From Mariannaea sp. PMI_226 (Eukaryota; Ascomycota; Sordariomycetes; Hypocreales; Nectriaceae), in the NCBI GenBank assembly GCA_024336345.1, contig JANFOG010000003.1, forward strand, positions 1,246,501 to 1,310,500: 64,000 nucleotides of DNA, in the 5' to 3' direction. This document shows positions 24,031 through 36,449 of the stretch, piece by piece (the first letter of the stretch is position 1; every line of letters starts with the position of its first letter). The notes beneath the pieces are model-generated. The model saw nothing but the letters and a program-made list of their open reading frames with translations. It was not told the origin of the DNA and did no database searches. A program made the translations under genes and the position numbers.

Positions 24031-24067
<37 letters not shown>
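24031..24067. repeat. (AC)n microsatellite
   Basis: An uninterrupted run of 18.5 AC dinucleotides. A likely length-variable marker; it lies in non-coding DNA. Confidence 0.95.
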
Positions 24068-24070
<3 letters not shown>

Positions 24071-27000
24071 GTAGGTATGCATGCGAGTGGATGTTCCTCT
24101 ATGGCCCATTCAGCGCCCATCCATCCATCAGGATCCAGACGGAAATGCCACAGTACTTTCTACTCATGGCCAAGATCCTCAAAGTACATTACCCCTCATT
24201 TTGAGAATGTCGGTGAGCAGGGTCTAGACATGAAGACTGCAGACGAGGCTTGCCTCTCCCACCCTCCATCAGAAGCCCATGCTTGAAATGATGCTGGGCT
24301 GGAGATGGTACGTCTCGAGCTTCGATTTTTCAGGGTCAAACGCATCCCCCGACCAGAAGACCGATGATTCTTGTTCCTACCAACTCTTGCTTTCTATATT
24401 TCTGTTCTTCATACTGCCCGATAAGATGCAACGTGTGTGAGCCAGCCCGACATGACACTCAGTGAGTGTGAAGTGCTCCAGACATCCACGCTAATATGAC
24501 CTCGTCCAAGACTAGCTCAGGGAAAAATGACTAGCTTACCCGATGCCATAGGTTTTGAGCTATCGACAAACTTACAATAGTTTATCTGTCAGCCGAATAC
24601 TTCATTGATGACCCCAAGTTGTGGGGTGAACGTCACAGTATCGCTCTTGACCTTTCTCGCACCATCAGTTTTAGCACGCAAGCGACCGGGCAATTTGAAG
24701 CTATTGTTGCCCCAGTAAACCACATGCCTAGTGAGCAGTCCGTCTTGCCGCTAGTTACCACGCGGGATTCAGTTTAGGAGGAGGTGGGACGGGAAAGGGT
24801 CCAAGGCGGCGATCAGTGGGCTCTCATCACACTAGGTTTAGTTTCTTCCCGTTCATATTAGAGGCGGAGCTCAAGCTGTCTGTCACATTGTTAGTTGCCC
24901 CGTCCAGAAAGCACCAGAAAGCATAACAAGAAGTTGTCCAAACCATGTTCCTATAAACACAGACGACTTTCTGACCACAAAAGGGACACATCAGTTCCAC
25001 GGGTCCGTGTTCCTGGCTGCCCTCCTAGTCTGGGCTGTAACCTACACACAGTGACTGGCCCAAGGCTAATCGGCTGCTGTGCTCTACCCAAGTTTTTTTT
25101 AGAGATTACTACCGAGAGCTTTTAATGGAAGCTAGCAAGAGATATGATTCTCCAGTGCTTTTAGGCTTGAATACTTATCATAGCGTGAGATACAGGATAC
25201 CATTATGGCGTCTGCAGTGGGGATGACGAACTGTTCAACATTAGGTCATGTGCCTCACAGGGCTTTGCGAAACGGCAAACTTGACGTCCGAACGACTTTA
25301 CATGTTGCTAATAATTTCCTTGGCTTGATATTACCATCTCGATATGTTCTGTGACCTATTTTAGCAGCACGTCTCTTACGAATGCCGCTTCTGTGATCAA
25401 ATTTAGGTAGCGTCAAGGCGGTTTGGACAGTCCATGATAATGCCTGAGGGTCTCAATACCATCTTCTTCCAATCATCCTTTGGCCGACCATTTCTCTGGT
25501 GAGAAGTGAAGAGCCTCCTAGTGTCTGGTCAAGTCTTTGAACCCGGCGTCGGACACTTAGCATACCCCATTTTCGGTACACTAATGCAACGAGTTCCTCG
25601 CCAACAAAGAGTCAGACACTCGCAAATTTGGGCATCCTTTTGCTAAGAACAAGTAAATTATAGCCGAGAATATGGGCAACCACTAGGTTAGGTCTACTCC
25701 CATAATTTATGTGCGGTTGAATTTGAATCATATAATTGAACTCATCAACCGCATCATACAGTGCATCGTCATAAATTCCGCTCACTCACCTAGCACCTCA
25801 AGAGTAACGCTCAATATCTCGCACAAACTGTTGCTTTGAATAATATACTATTGGGAATATTCAACATATACCTTAGTTTCTTCCTCACAGGTACTTTACT
25901 TTGCTTTATTTTCTTCTCCTTCAACGATCTTTCTCTATGTTTGGCGATTAAATGTTTATTTTAATTGCCTCTGACACCTAATGATGAGCGAAACTTATGA
26001 CAACCCACTGCAGGTTCGAGACTTCCGCCTGTGCCTGCAATGGATCCAAGCTCAGCTTACCCAACTTCAGTGAGAATAAAGGGAAATAGTTACAGATCCA
26101 GAGACGAGCAGCTTCCCGTTGATCCCTTGGAAGGGGGGGGAAGATGGTGCTCTTAAATATTTGACTTTTTACCCTAAAACGAGAAATACAAGAGAAGGCA
26201 AAGCAGACTTCAGGTGGACAGATAAAAGTAAGCTTGAGGGTTGATCCAGTAACGCAATTTATAAAGGAGAATCGTACAATGGAAGAGGGCTCATTGTATG
26301 CACCAAAATGACCACGATATTAGTATACAGGAATAAACTCTCTCAGAATCAGTCAGTGCCACCTGGTGCTCCTCTAATTTGGGCCACTGACTCCTGCCAG
26401 TCACTTAACACCTTTTACGCCTCAGGGGTCACGAAGTCGATTCTCCAAATTCTTGGTGGGCCAATTGAAACTACTACGCTCGTCCGTCAAGATCTTATCG
26501 AGTTCTAGGAGGATCCTACCCACTGGCCCCTGCCGTGAACTGTCTACATCTGTCTCTTAGGGCTTGGGTCAATTCACACAAGAGCCTTTCATCTGCTTGA
26601 CCGTGATGTGGCACTGTAGCTTCTTATTTGAAGAAGTAAAGTTATATCTAGACATGCGGGTAAATTACGCTACCGCCAAGTAACAACATTATAAGAATGA
26701 GTAATGCATTGACAAAAGGGAGGAGCTACGAAACGATGACGAATCGAATACTATCACAAATAGAGTGGCGCTCTGTCGTACGCAGCACTCCAGTATAACA
26801 TCCACCGAGAAAAGCAGTCCCCCAACAAACGCTTCTGCTGTCCCCCAAAAGAACGTTGGCTCCATCTTCTCTTGGTTAATTGTGGGCGGATTGAGATGAC
26901 TTGCCAGTCATATCTTATCGATTCTATATCGAGTTTCTCCTATCAACTTGTACGCCCGGACAGCCCTCCGAACTTGCAGAGTGAGCTGCATCTCCTCTTT

Positions 27001-27148
27001 GTGACTGACAGCGTTCAACATGTGACCCATCAATGCCGCTATCGGGCCCTTCCTCCCGGGACGGGAGCACTTGGGAGGTCACGCAAGTCTGAGCCAGATT
27101 GGTTTCCCGCTTCGCCTTGTCTCTGGAGGACACCGGGGTCTGTGGCTG

Positions 27149-30059
27149 CTAGACACGATATCCAATGTGCGGACCTTGGGTTTGTTGATGATGTCCACAA
27201 TATGGATACTGATATGGTTGGTGATGTTGGGGGTGCAGAGAAGTGGAAGGGGGAACTTGGTGAGCTTGGTAGGTGGGAGAGGGATGCTGCAGAGCACCAA
27301 CATGATACTGCGTGGTATTGGAGGGGGGGTACTGATAAGTATTTTGAAGGGGGTATTGGTAGGTAGTAGAGTGGTATTGGTGAGTGCTAGGGAGGTATTG
27401 GGGGGGATGAGCAGCGCATTGTAGAGTGATCGAAGGGTACTGGGGAGTGCCGTAAGGAACCACTGCGCCAGGATGATGCACGGAATATGGTGGAGCCACA
27501 AGGTTAGGATGAGGTGTTAGACATGGTTGCTGTACATGATTCGGGCGTCCATTATTATAGTGTAAACCGGGGGGGCGAGAATGAGGCATTAGAAGGGTTG
27601 AAGCATTTGCCTGGGACGATGTCGAAACTGGAGGACCATGAGGGCGAGTCGGTCCAGGAACTAAAACAATAGGGCCAGAAGGTGCCAGGGGAATACAGTG
27701 ATGAACTAAAGAGCCATTATTCAGTTGCTGGGTGCAGGTATACTGCGTAGCTGGGGGGGCTTGATGGCTGGTTGGAAGTCGAGGAGGAGGATGATAAGTT
27801 TGTAGTGGTAATGGCGGCTGAGAGCCAGGAAGGGTGACTCGAAGTGCAAGAGCAGAAGCAGGGCCAGATGTATGATTCAGAGCCTCATGCTGCGATGTTT
27901 GAGGCGGCGTTGGTCGATATCCTTCAATGCGTCCCCCTCGACCACGACTCGCGTTGCCCCAAGTACCACCGCGACCACGGCCGCGTAAGTTGCCTCGAAC
28001 TGGTTGTGACACAACCCAATTGCTAGAGCCTGAATCAGGACCAGAGCCGGCAGCATTGTGTTGGTCAGGCGTTCCAGAAGCTATAACAATGTCGTTAGAT
28101 GATTCACTGGTGGTCTGCAATTCTGCTTCGGTTGACCTCGGGGTGCTCGCGCTACTAGCTGAGACACCACTATCAACACTCTCAGACTCAGAATCACGAC
28201 GACGAGGAGCAATCCGACTTCCCCCTCCTCCACGATGCCTACCGCGGCCACGATTCCCGCCTCGTCGTCTGGCATTTCGCATCCACCATGGAAACGGTTT
28301 ATTCGATGGCCGTGGTGCCCGGTCTGGATTGAAGTCAACCTTGACTAGGGGATCGTTGACCATGATGTCGCCAAGGAGGTCGTATCTCTGCAGCTCTGCT
28401 CTACCTGTGGTCCAAACTTGGAACACATGTTCCAGAAGCAAAATATCTTTCACTTCAGGCACCCACATGCGTGTGAACTCTCCATCGATGTCATATTGAA
28501 AGGCCTGCTTGACTGGGTTGAGAATACGATCTTCAGATCGGGGGTCGTTGCCAACTCCAGCCGCGTACTGCCAGTTGCCCCAATTAGACGAGACGTCGTA
28601 GTCAACCAACATAGACTCATACCACTCTGCGCCGTACCGCCAGTCAATACCGAGATACTTAGCGAAGAAGCTCGCCACATTTTGTCTGGCCCGGTTGGAG
28701 GTGTACCCTGTATGGTATAACTCTCGTTGCGAGGCATCGATGAGACCCATGCCTGTCCGGCCCTCGAGGAATCGATCAATCATCTCCTGTACTCGTTCGG
28801 GACTAGATGTTTGGGTCGGTTTTGCATTGAGCTTGTCAGCTGTCTTCCAGCTCTTCTTGTGTTGGCCAGGCCGGATGCCCTTGAGGCTGAATATCCTGCT
28901 CCCCCACTTCGCCGTGGAAAGTCGCATGAAGTCCCTCCAGAGTAGTTCCACTCGTAAAGCCCTCGTTCCATCTATTTCCCCATTTTTGTACCGGTATGGC
29001 AAATGATATCGAGGCGCAAGATTGTTTTCGAATTTTACGCATTCCTCATTAATCTGACGGGCTGTTATGCAGCCTAGGGCCAGGTAAGCTGAGAGCTTAG
29101 TGCTGTAATCCATTCCCATCAACTCGTTCCGATTGTATTCATATTCGGCAATGATATTGGCTGCGACAAGGTGGGCGATGCGCTCCCAAGCTTGCGTTTC
29201 ACCACCTTTCAAAGTATGGTTGGAAACGGCGTTGGGAGGCCTGGGAAGGGCATCAGGGAGAATATCCCAGATTGGTTTCAGGAGTCGAAAAACGAATTCC
29301 TCGTAGTCGGTAGCCTCCTTAAAAGGTCTTGCCTGCGGTGGTAGCCAGTTGAAACACGGTAGAGGCGGCAAAGCCCCAGTTGCTGGTCGAGGAAGAGAAG
29401 GCCGTGGCATGGGACGAAGCGATTCGTAAAGCTTGAGGTATTCAGTAAAGACAAAGGGAAGATCCTGAGATGTTTCCAACGGCACATCACGACTGTAGGG
29501 TCAATCAGATAGTGGAAAAAAAGGCTGGCACAGCTTTTGTGATTGAAGGGACTTACTCGTCAATGTAGTACTTTTCGTCTGGCCACAAGGTAAAGTTGAT
29601 GTTCTTGGAAGTGCAAAACCTCAGAACAGAATCTTGATCTTGCGCCTCTTCGTAACCCTTTTCATCCGTCATCCATACGCTACTGAGTGTGTGATCGGAG
29701 CCCTCAAGGGACTCGATGATGCTCTTGAGGACATCAGTGTAACTGCCTATGCGCGTAACGAGTCCGCTTTTCACGCTCCCCAAAGATGCCTTCAAATCCC
29801 AAACGGATTGCGCGAGGAACTTTGCTCGGTGCGGTCCACATCTCCAGAAGTTGCCAAGCTTGCTGCGAGCTTGGGGATACGGGGATGTCTCTCCATCGAC
29901 TAGAAAACCAGACACCTCGATCTGGTGAGGTGGTATGACAAAAACGGGGAGGAGGTGAGTGTACTCATGTTGAGTGCTGCTCAGGTGCCAGAAGATGGGG
30001 TTGTCGGTAATTCTCAGGTCACGGCGGAGGAGGTAAACTAGAAGCTTGCTTCCAGCCAT
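27149..30059 (-). CDS. Cryptochrome DASH (photolyase family) with long RGG/QYP-rich tail
   Basis: Two exons (29557-30059 and 27149-29492; 64-bp intron, GTAAGT donor, CCCTACAG acceptor) encode 948 residues. Cry-DASH proteins bind FAD and a folate antenna, repair UV dimers in single-stranded DNA and act as blue-light receptors in some fungi. The N-terminal antenna fold starts LLVYLLRRDLRITDNPIFW at residue 5. The FAD domain shows GTRALRVELLWRDFMR (about 343-358), GLIDASQRELYHTGYTSNRARQ (split by the reader as GLIDASQREL and SNRARQ, about 417-437), DVSSNWGNWQYAAG and NDPR (about 467-485). After about residue 555 comes a disordered tail of some 390 residues with RGG clusters (RRRGGNRGRGRHRGGGG; RGRGRGG) and then a Pro/Tyr/Gln-rich end with repeated QYP units. 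A 42-base upstream TTG/ATG extension is possible, but the Met in MAGSKLLV fits the family. RGG tails occur in fungal Cry-DASH and suggest RNA binding. Confidence 0.95.
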
Positions 30060-30445
30060 AGCAACATACGAAGACAAAGACAACCAGGACGCCTTGAACA
30101 ATAAACCGGGGCTCGGCTAGGAGCCGAAAGAAGTAGGATTTGGGTCTTGCAACTTCAAACGCTGTCTGAAGGGGGAGCAATTTGCCTTCCTTGCACCGCT
30201 CAGGAGGCCTAATGAGCTTAGGACGTTCAGTAGCTGAAGTCGCCCAGATAGATACCAAGTACGTACTATCTTACTGGAGCTCAAGGCGTGGGTAGTGGGT
30301 CACGATCACTCAGGCCCGGGAGACCTGGGATGGGGATCTGACGCCGTATGGGTCCTCAGATCTACCACGTACCCCGTTGTGTGGTTGGTAGTGGGAGAGA
30401 GGTGTGAGTGGTGCCTGTACTGTACGAGGCAACGCTCCGACTTCA

Positions 30446-30456
30446 GATCAGATCGA
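30446..30456. promoter_or_regulatory. Candidate light-response element upstream of Cry-DASH
   Basis: GATCAGATCGA lies about 390 bp upstream of the Cry-DASH start. Closely spaced GATC plus GATCGA resembles the White Collar complex target motif described in Neurospora. The spacing and position suit a light-induced gene; binding is inference. Confidence 0.35.
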
Positions 30457-33400
30457 CTGAGATTGGGTGAGGGACAGTGGACGCTAGGGCCTTGGAGCTT
30501 CTGTGTGCCACGAGACAGAAGCTCTAGGTGGGTATGATGATGGAACAGAGCACCGATAAGGGATTGATGAGCCCCGTAGCCTATAACCGCAGAAGGATGG
30601 CAAATAAGGGCCAGGAGGCAAAACGCGATCAGGGTGGGAAAGTAAGTAAGTTGGAATCAAGCTGATTCCAGGGGCGTTCCTGGGAACTGAACGGCAAGAG
30701 TGGCGCTTGAATAGACCATAGGATATCTCGGTCTGGGAAAATAACAAGAAGTTGGGAGTCGCCCAGATTTGGAGAGGAGAGAGTAAGGTTAAGAACAGAG
30801 CTGGACATGAAGTTCTGGAACCAGAGAGGGGTTATTGAGGTTGCACAAGTTGCACACCTTGACCAAACGTGATTCCAGGCTGGCAAGCCAGGTGAGACAA
30901 CTCGAACGGACGCCATGGGAATGAGCGATGTTGGGGACGATGGGGGGTGGTTGCGGGGAGTACTGCGCGATCCATGATGGTTTAAGGTGTACGATTCTCA
31001 CGACGATGGAAGATTCTCAAGATCGGGACCAACAAGACGCCCTAAGACGTAACGGTAGGAGAAGTGGAGGTAGAGAAAAGCCCCGGTTGGCCATGGCATA
31101 CAGGGGTGATGCCTGGACATGGTTATATCCCTACCAGACCAGTCAGGACCGGAGTTATTGACCAGGGGGGACCTACCCCTGGTCCTTCTCATGATCGGGG
31201 AGAGAGAGAAGACGCACGGTTAATGGGCCAAAGCACATGGCACAGTGCAGTACGTAGGACCTTGCTTCAGATGCGGTACATTGGCGTTGAGCAACGCGGC
31301 ACAACTCTGTAATCTCGCGCAGTCCTCCATTCAATGTACTATGTCGACTACGGCATCATGCAATCAATAACAGAAGCGGTATAAGACGGGACCAACCTGT
31401 TCCAAACATATTTCAACCTTCAGGGGCCACCCTTTCACCAACTACCCACTTGCAATAGAGAAGGGCGCATTGCTTCGAGTCGATCTGAGAGTCAGAGCTG
31501 CGGGTTAGGCATCTCAGGCAAAGAGTGACTAAGATGCCGCCTTGAAATAAGGTATCTACACAGTAATCCTTCGTTTAGTGTGCGACCTAGAAGGCACAGT
31601 ACTTATACCGTGTCCAGATACGGTAGCGAAGAAAGCGAGAGGAAAAAGCAATAACAGCAATAATAATCAGGCAATAACCATAGTAAGGAGGAGGCACAAC
31701 AGGCGGCACTTCTCGCAAACCGTCCGGTTGTCGTTGATCCAAACTTTCAGTAGGAGTCAGTGCTAACAACAGAAGATAAACAATACGTACCTAATTATAA
31801 GATGAAAACGGGTTGGATTGGGCCCAGTTTATCGCCGTTGGCTCTATCCCACACAAAGCACTAGGAAGACTAGGTACTCTAGGTAATTGGGAATAGAGTT
31901 GACAATACTTGGCCTACTGTAGGTATGCCAACTACCCACCACCGTGTGATAAAACGGTCCTATAAAAACGACTGTTTTATTGTTTCTTTTCCGGACCGGT
32001 CCTCACCGTCCACCCGGTTTTTGGGATGCCGATCTTCCTGCTCGGCTCCCAGCGTCCTTATCACCCAACTTCCACAATATTAAGGTACTGTTTTCATCTT
32101 CATCTCCTATTGGTGCAAGTAGCTATCAGCAGGACCTCATTACGGCTCAGTTACCAAACCCTTACCAGGCTTGAGACGTAGAAAAACGAGAAGGAAAATG
32201 GAAAATGGTATATATACAGAAGTCGATAGGGAAAAGGTTGCTATTGTGCATGGCGAATGTTTGTTGAGGCTGGGACAAGCTGAAAACATACCCAAACTAC
32301 TGCAGTTTGTACATATGTACAGGCCACATAAGGTAATAATTATAGTACTGTACATGCAAACCAAGGAGCATCTGTGTGGTCCTCACACGTCGTGGAACAA
32401 CCGCCCGTCTCCCCGGCATGCACGTCTGTCCGCACATCTTCCCGGAAGACACTACAGCTACACCCTCATCCTCAGACTTTCGGTGAAGCACATCGTGGGC
32501 TTCACTAAATCTGTAATCGCTCCGTGCTTCAAGAACCGACACAACGGCACCCCACCCCCTTTGCAACAGCATAGTATATAGGCATCGGGCTTTTCAGAGC
32601 GGAGGAAACTAAAATATCACCGCTACTTATTAAAATCACGCTTTCGTGTTCTCCCCATGAGACTAGGAGGGCTAAGAATGTCAGTTCTGCCCTCATCTTT
32701 GAGTCTTTTTCGTTGTTGTACTACTGTTAATGAGCAATCTGATTACAATTTTCTCTCTACTCTCAACCCAATGACTGCAGTCAACTAATCGACCTCATCG
32801 CCATCACTTCACTTCTATCTTAGTAGCAATGCCTGAACCTAGCCTTTGATAGGCTAGGAAACACCGTAATTAAATTTGCCTCGAGTGGTCTCTATTGCCA
32901 CAGCCAACAGCCTTCATGGGAATATACCTTAGGACACTTTGAATTTGAGGGGCAGGTATCCTCAAGCAAATGATCAAACTCCTTTTGGATACTGGCGAGC
33001 AAGGAGATTACATAGAGTCCAAGCGACACACCACTTCTCACAGCATCCGTATCCTGTCTCAAGCAACGAAGCCTCACAGCATGGCAAGAATGGTTTCTTA
33101 GGTACGTACGTATCGTCTACGTATCCACACGCGGGACTCGCCCTCCGGCTTGCCAACGTATTTTAGCTTCCATCCCGCCTCAATAGTCAACTTGCCAACT
33201 TGGTCTCTGGGTCAGGGGCTCCATTTCCGGCAAACATCCGTGAATCCTTGTCCCCTGTATCGACTTGAAATATGACAAGCCTATTCGCGAACTCTCTCTC
33301 AATGTGCTTGCGCATGATTGTGACTGGTCTGGTGTTTCATGGAAGCTTCCAGATACCATTATTGCCTAAAGGTCTCGAATTCCCATGGCCAACTTCTAGG

Positions 33401-36016
33401 GACAAGGATCTCCTTCTCTACTTTTCCCCGGCGCAAATACCTCTTACATCAGACGCGTAAAAAATGTGGTAACCTGCAGCGAGCCTATGAGGATACGATA
33501 TCGCTTCGCTCAGCGGCTAAGGCTATGACGTATCCGACTTCGGTAACAGGCATTTTCGAAGTTGTTTGAGGAAACAAGAGGCTAAGGTCCTGTCGTTGGT
33601 AATACAACTTCATCTCTCTTTACATGACCTGTTTCGGCAAGTTGCTCATCCGACGGCTAGGATTGTGCAACATCGGGGATGTCTAAAGAGGCTTGCAACA
33701 TAAGTAGGCGGCTGAAAATGGAGTTATATCTCCGTTGCATCACCTTGTCAGAGGTTGCACATGACTTCAAGCCTCTGTTCGACAGAAAATCATGGACCCC
33801 CTCCTATGTAATAGACCTCATGATAACTGAATCAGGAAACTATGGGGATGTCATGTCGTAATCATAGACTTTCAATCTCTCAGCTCGTTTTGCAACCAAT
33901 TATCTTTCGATACTGACATGCTCGTATCTTTGTCCGCCTCCTGCATCAGTCTTTGTTGGTAACTGCTTGCCGCTTTAACCCCCGTTTGAGGGTACCTCGC
34001 ATGAAAACAAATGCCTTTGGGGGAGCTATAGAAAACGACAAGAACACTACAGAGATTCAATCAACCGATCGAATGGTAGTTTGTATTTGCTAGTCGTCTG
34101 TTTTTCCTAGCTGTGCGAAATTCGCAGACCATAGCTTACCCGGGAGGATTTTGCGTTCGACTCGTAGGGGGATGATGCCGAAGAGGCAATTTTTCCTTCA
34201 CACCCCGACTTTCAGATACTATCATGTTTTTGAGGGTCTCTGTAATCTTACAGATGACAGTTGCATTATTGCCACATTTGATCGCCGCTTAATTACGGTC
34301 TGCTAGTTAGGACTCTCACCGCCAGACAAACAACACATGTGCAGGCGTGTTATTCAATCTCAGCTCTACTCCACAACATTCTACCAACTGGGCTTGCCAT
34401 CTACACGGAATGTCCCCCCCTTTCAAGGAACTGTGCTCACCTATACGGTCAGCTTGGCACTCAGAAGGGCGCCTGTAATACGACGCAGCCACAGGTTCTG
34501 GTGTTATTTCTTCTGGGGGTATAGCTACACCGCCACAGCCACACAAGCCACTCACAGCAGCTTGGCAATGCTCAGAGTTTGATGATTGCACAAGGCAGCC
34601 TACGTATAATTTCAGACTGCAATTTCAGACGATAATTGTAATTAAATGAGAGCTACCGAAATCTGAAGCATTTTTACTTGTGCCTTCTGCATGTAGTACT
34701 TTGTAGCCCACACGTGGCTCCGTGACATAATCATGCCGGGATTTTTGTCATCACACGAAGCTTTCTACACTCATAGCCATGGCATTTTTTTTATCCCATA
34801 CAAAAGTCGAATTGCACCGAGGAACGATCGACGAGCCAGAACCCGCAAGATCGTGAATGAATTCTCCATCCTCAGAGTAAAACCGACGTCGAAGCAACGG
34901 AGTCCGACCTTGCTGATATCGGAGGTCGGTTGAAGCATCGTATGTCCGTTCTTCTCCTGCCGAAAGACCTCGGAGCGGAGGAGCGGACCCAGATTTCCAA
35001 ACGCACGATCTCGCCCAAGGCTGAGGCTTTTCTGTTAGTGAGAGTTCACAGAGTCCCACGAGTCAAGCGGGGGAACCAATCCTGAATCGTAGAGGAACCT
35101 GGGGTAGCGAACGCATGGTAAGGTGTTTCATGCTCCTCAGCCTTATTCTCTATTATTGGACCTTGGTGATGAAGATAGTCTTCATTTAGGGGTTCTTTCA
35201 AGGGTATCTTGGACAAGCATTACCTCGGTCCAACTCTCGACTTTTCTCCTACCTAGTCAACCTAAACGACGGCCCCCTCCCTTCAGCTGACAGACGTTAA
35301 GATAAGCCCGGCATTGCGTAGTTCTATGGTAAGCATCAAGCTTCCATAGCTGCATCTAGCCACATTAATGACACTCGCAATGGCGCTTGTTAGCAAGGAG
35401 CAAGATGTGGTGCATTGAGGAGGTAGTGAAGGAATCAAATTGCTGTAGTGCGACGAATTGGGAGTCGAGTTGCAGATAAGTGGCCGGTAATAGCATGGAT
35501 TTGCGGAGACAAAACCGTAGCTCTGTGTCCAGGCTCACTTTTTTTCTCTTCCACTCGGGCAGCTTCTTTTCGAGGTACAGTGCCGACTAGAGGTAGGGCA
35601 TAGCATATCTAGTTGCTTAATGCGAGGGCACAGACTAGTACCCAACTCCCAGTGGCTTTTCCAAAGTTTTGCCTTGTTTCCCCGTATCAGGTTCTGGCAC
35701 TATTTTTTTTTTTTTTTTTTTTTGGGGGTAGCAAAAGCTAAAGTAATATATTTTGCAAAGGTCTCTAAGTTCTAGAAGAGTTTTATCAGAGAATCCATGC
35801 CATGTATATGGCGAACACGTACTACAGATCATTGAATTGCAAGCTATCTAGATTTTCTGAGATCCTGGGAATACTGGGTGACTTGGACGAAATTTTTTAT
35901 GAGCCATAGATACTTCTCCAAGGTACAGAGTCCACCAAAGGCTTGGGGGGGCTCCAAAAGTCCAGATGTACCTACGTAAGTAGTGTAGGTACCAAGCTGT
36001 CATGATGTTGACTCGA

Positions 36017-36056
36017 GACAGGGCCGCCCGTAAATACGCACGGAGGCGGCCCTGTC
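36017..36056. repeat. Perfect 12-bp GC-rich inverted repeat
   Basis: GACAGGGCCGCC (36017-36028) is exactly reverse-complemented at 36045-36056 with a 16-base spacer. It lies about 400 bp upstream of the methylcitrate dehydratase start, in non-coding DNA. It could form a hairpin, or be a paired binding site for a dimeric regulator with each half containing GGGCCGCC. Confidence 0.85.
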
Positions 36057-36449
36057 GGCGGTAAAAGTCACCACATCTCAAGCTTTTCAGGCCTGCGAAT
36101 GACACGACTTGCCGCATGGTAATTGGTTCTCCCCCCCTCACTTCATTGATAAACTCTTGCACCAAATTTGTACTTGAGTCAGAATCCAGCCAATCTCACA
36201 TTCCAATTCAGTCATGATGGGCCTGTTGGGTTGGCTAGGGGAGCAGCGGCTAGCCGAGGATAGTGCTGCGGTAAAGCACGGCAAAGCCTATCCCCTACAG
36301 CCGAGCTCAAGGCTGTAAATACAAAACCTGTCCACGAACAGACCTTTCCAGAGTGTCGTCGCAATTGCTAGCCATTCGCCTTTCTCGTTTGTCTCTCGGC
36401 ACCCAATCGAGCGACAAAAAGCAATCAATCCAATTGACCAGATTCGATC

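Larger units (their letters stand above)
20618..27148. other. Gene-poor block between the AAA gene and Cry-DASH
   Basis: About 6.5 kb with no recognised gene. The left end should contain the 5' end and promoter of the AAA gene, and the right end the 3' flank of the Cry-DASH gene. One isolated 179-codon frame (21188-21727) and a (CA)n microsatellite are listed separately. Homopolymer runs occur at 22378-22386 and 26137-26144. The 24.3-26.8 kb part is AT-rich and nearly devoid of frames. No transposon ends, tRNA or 5S gene were recognised. Confidence 0.5.
30060..36449. other. Gene-poor block between Cry-DASH and methylcitrate dehydratase
   Basis: The two flanking genes are transcribed away from this 6.4-kb interval, so its ends are promoters. 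The middle has only short frames without bias or domains. A 23-T tract lies at about 35702-35723 and a strong hairpin at 36017-36056 (listed separately). Nothing resembling a transposon, tRNA or rRNA was seen. Confidence 0.5.
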
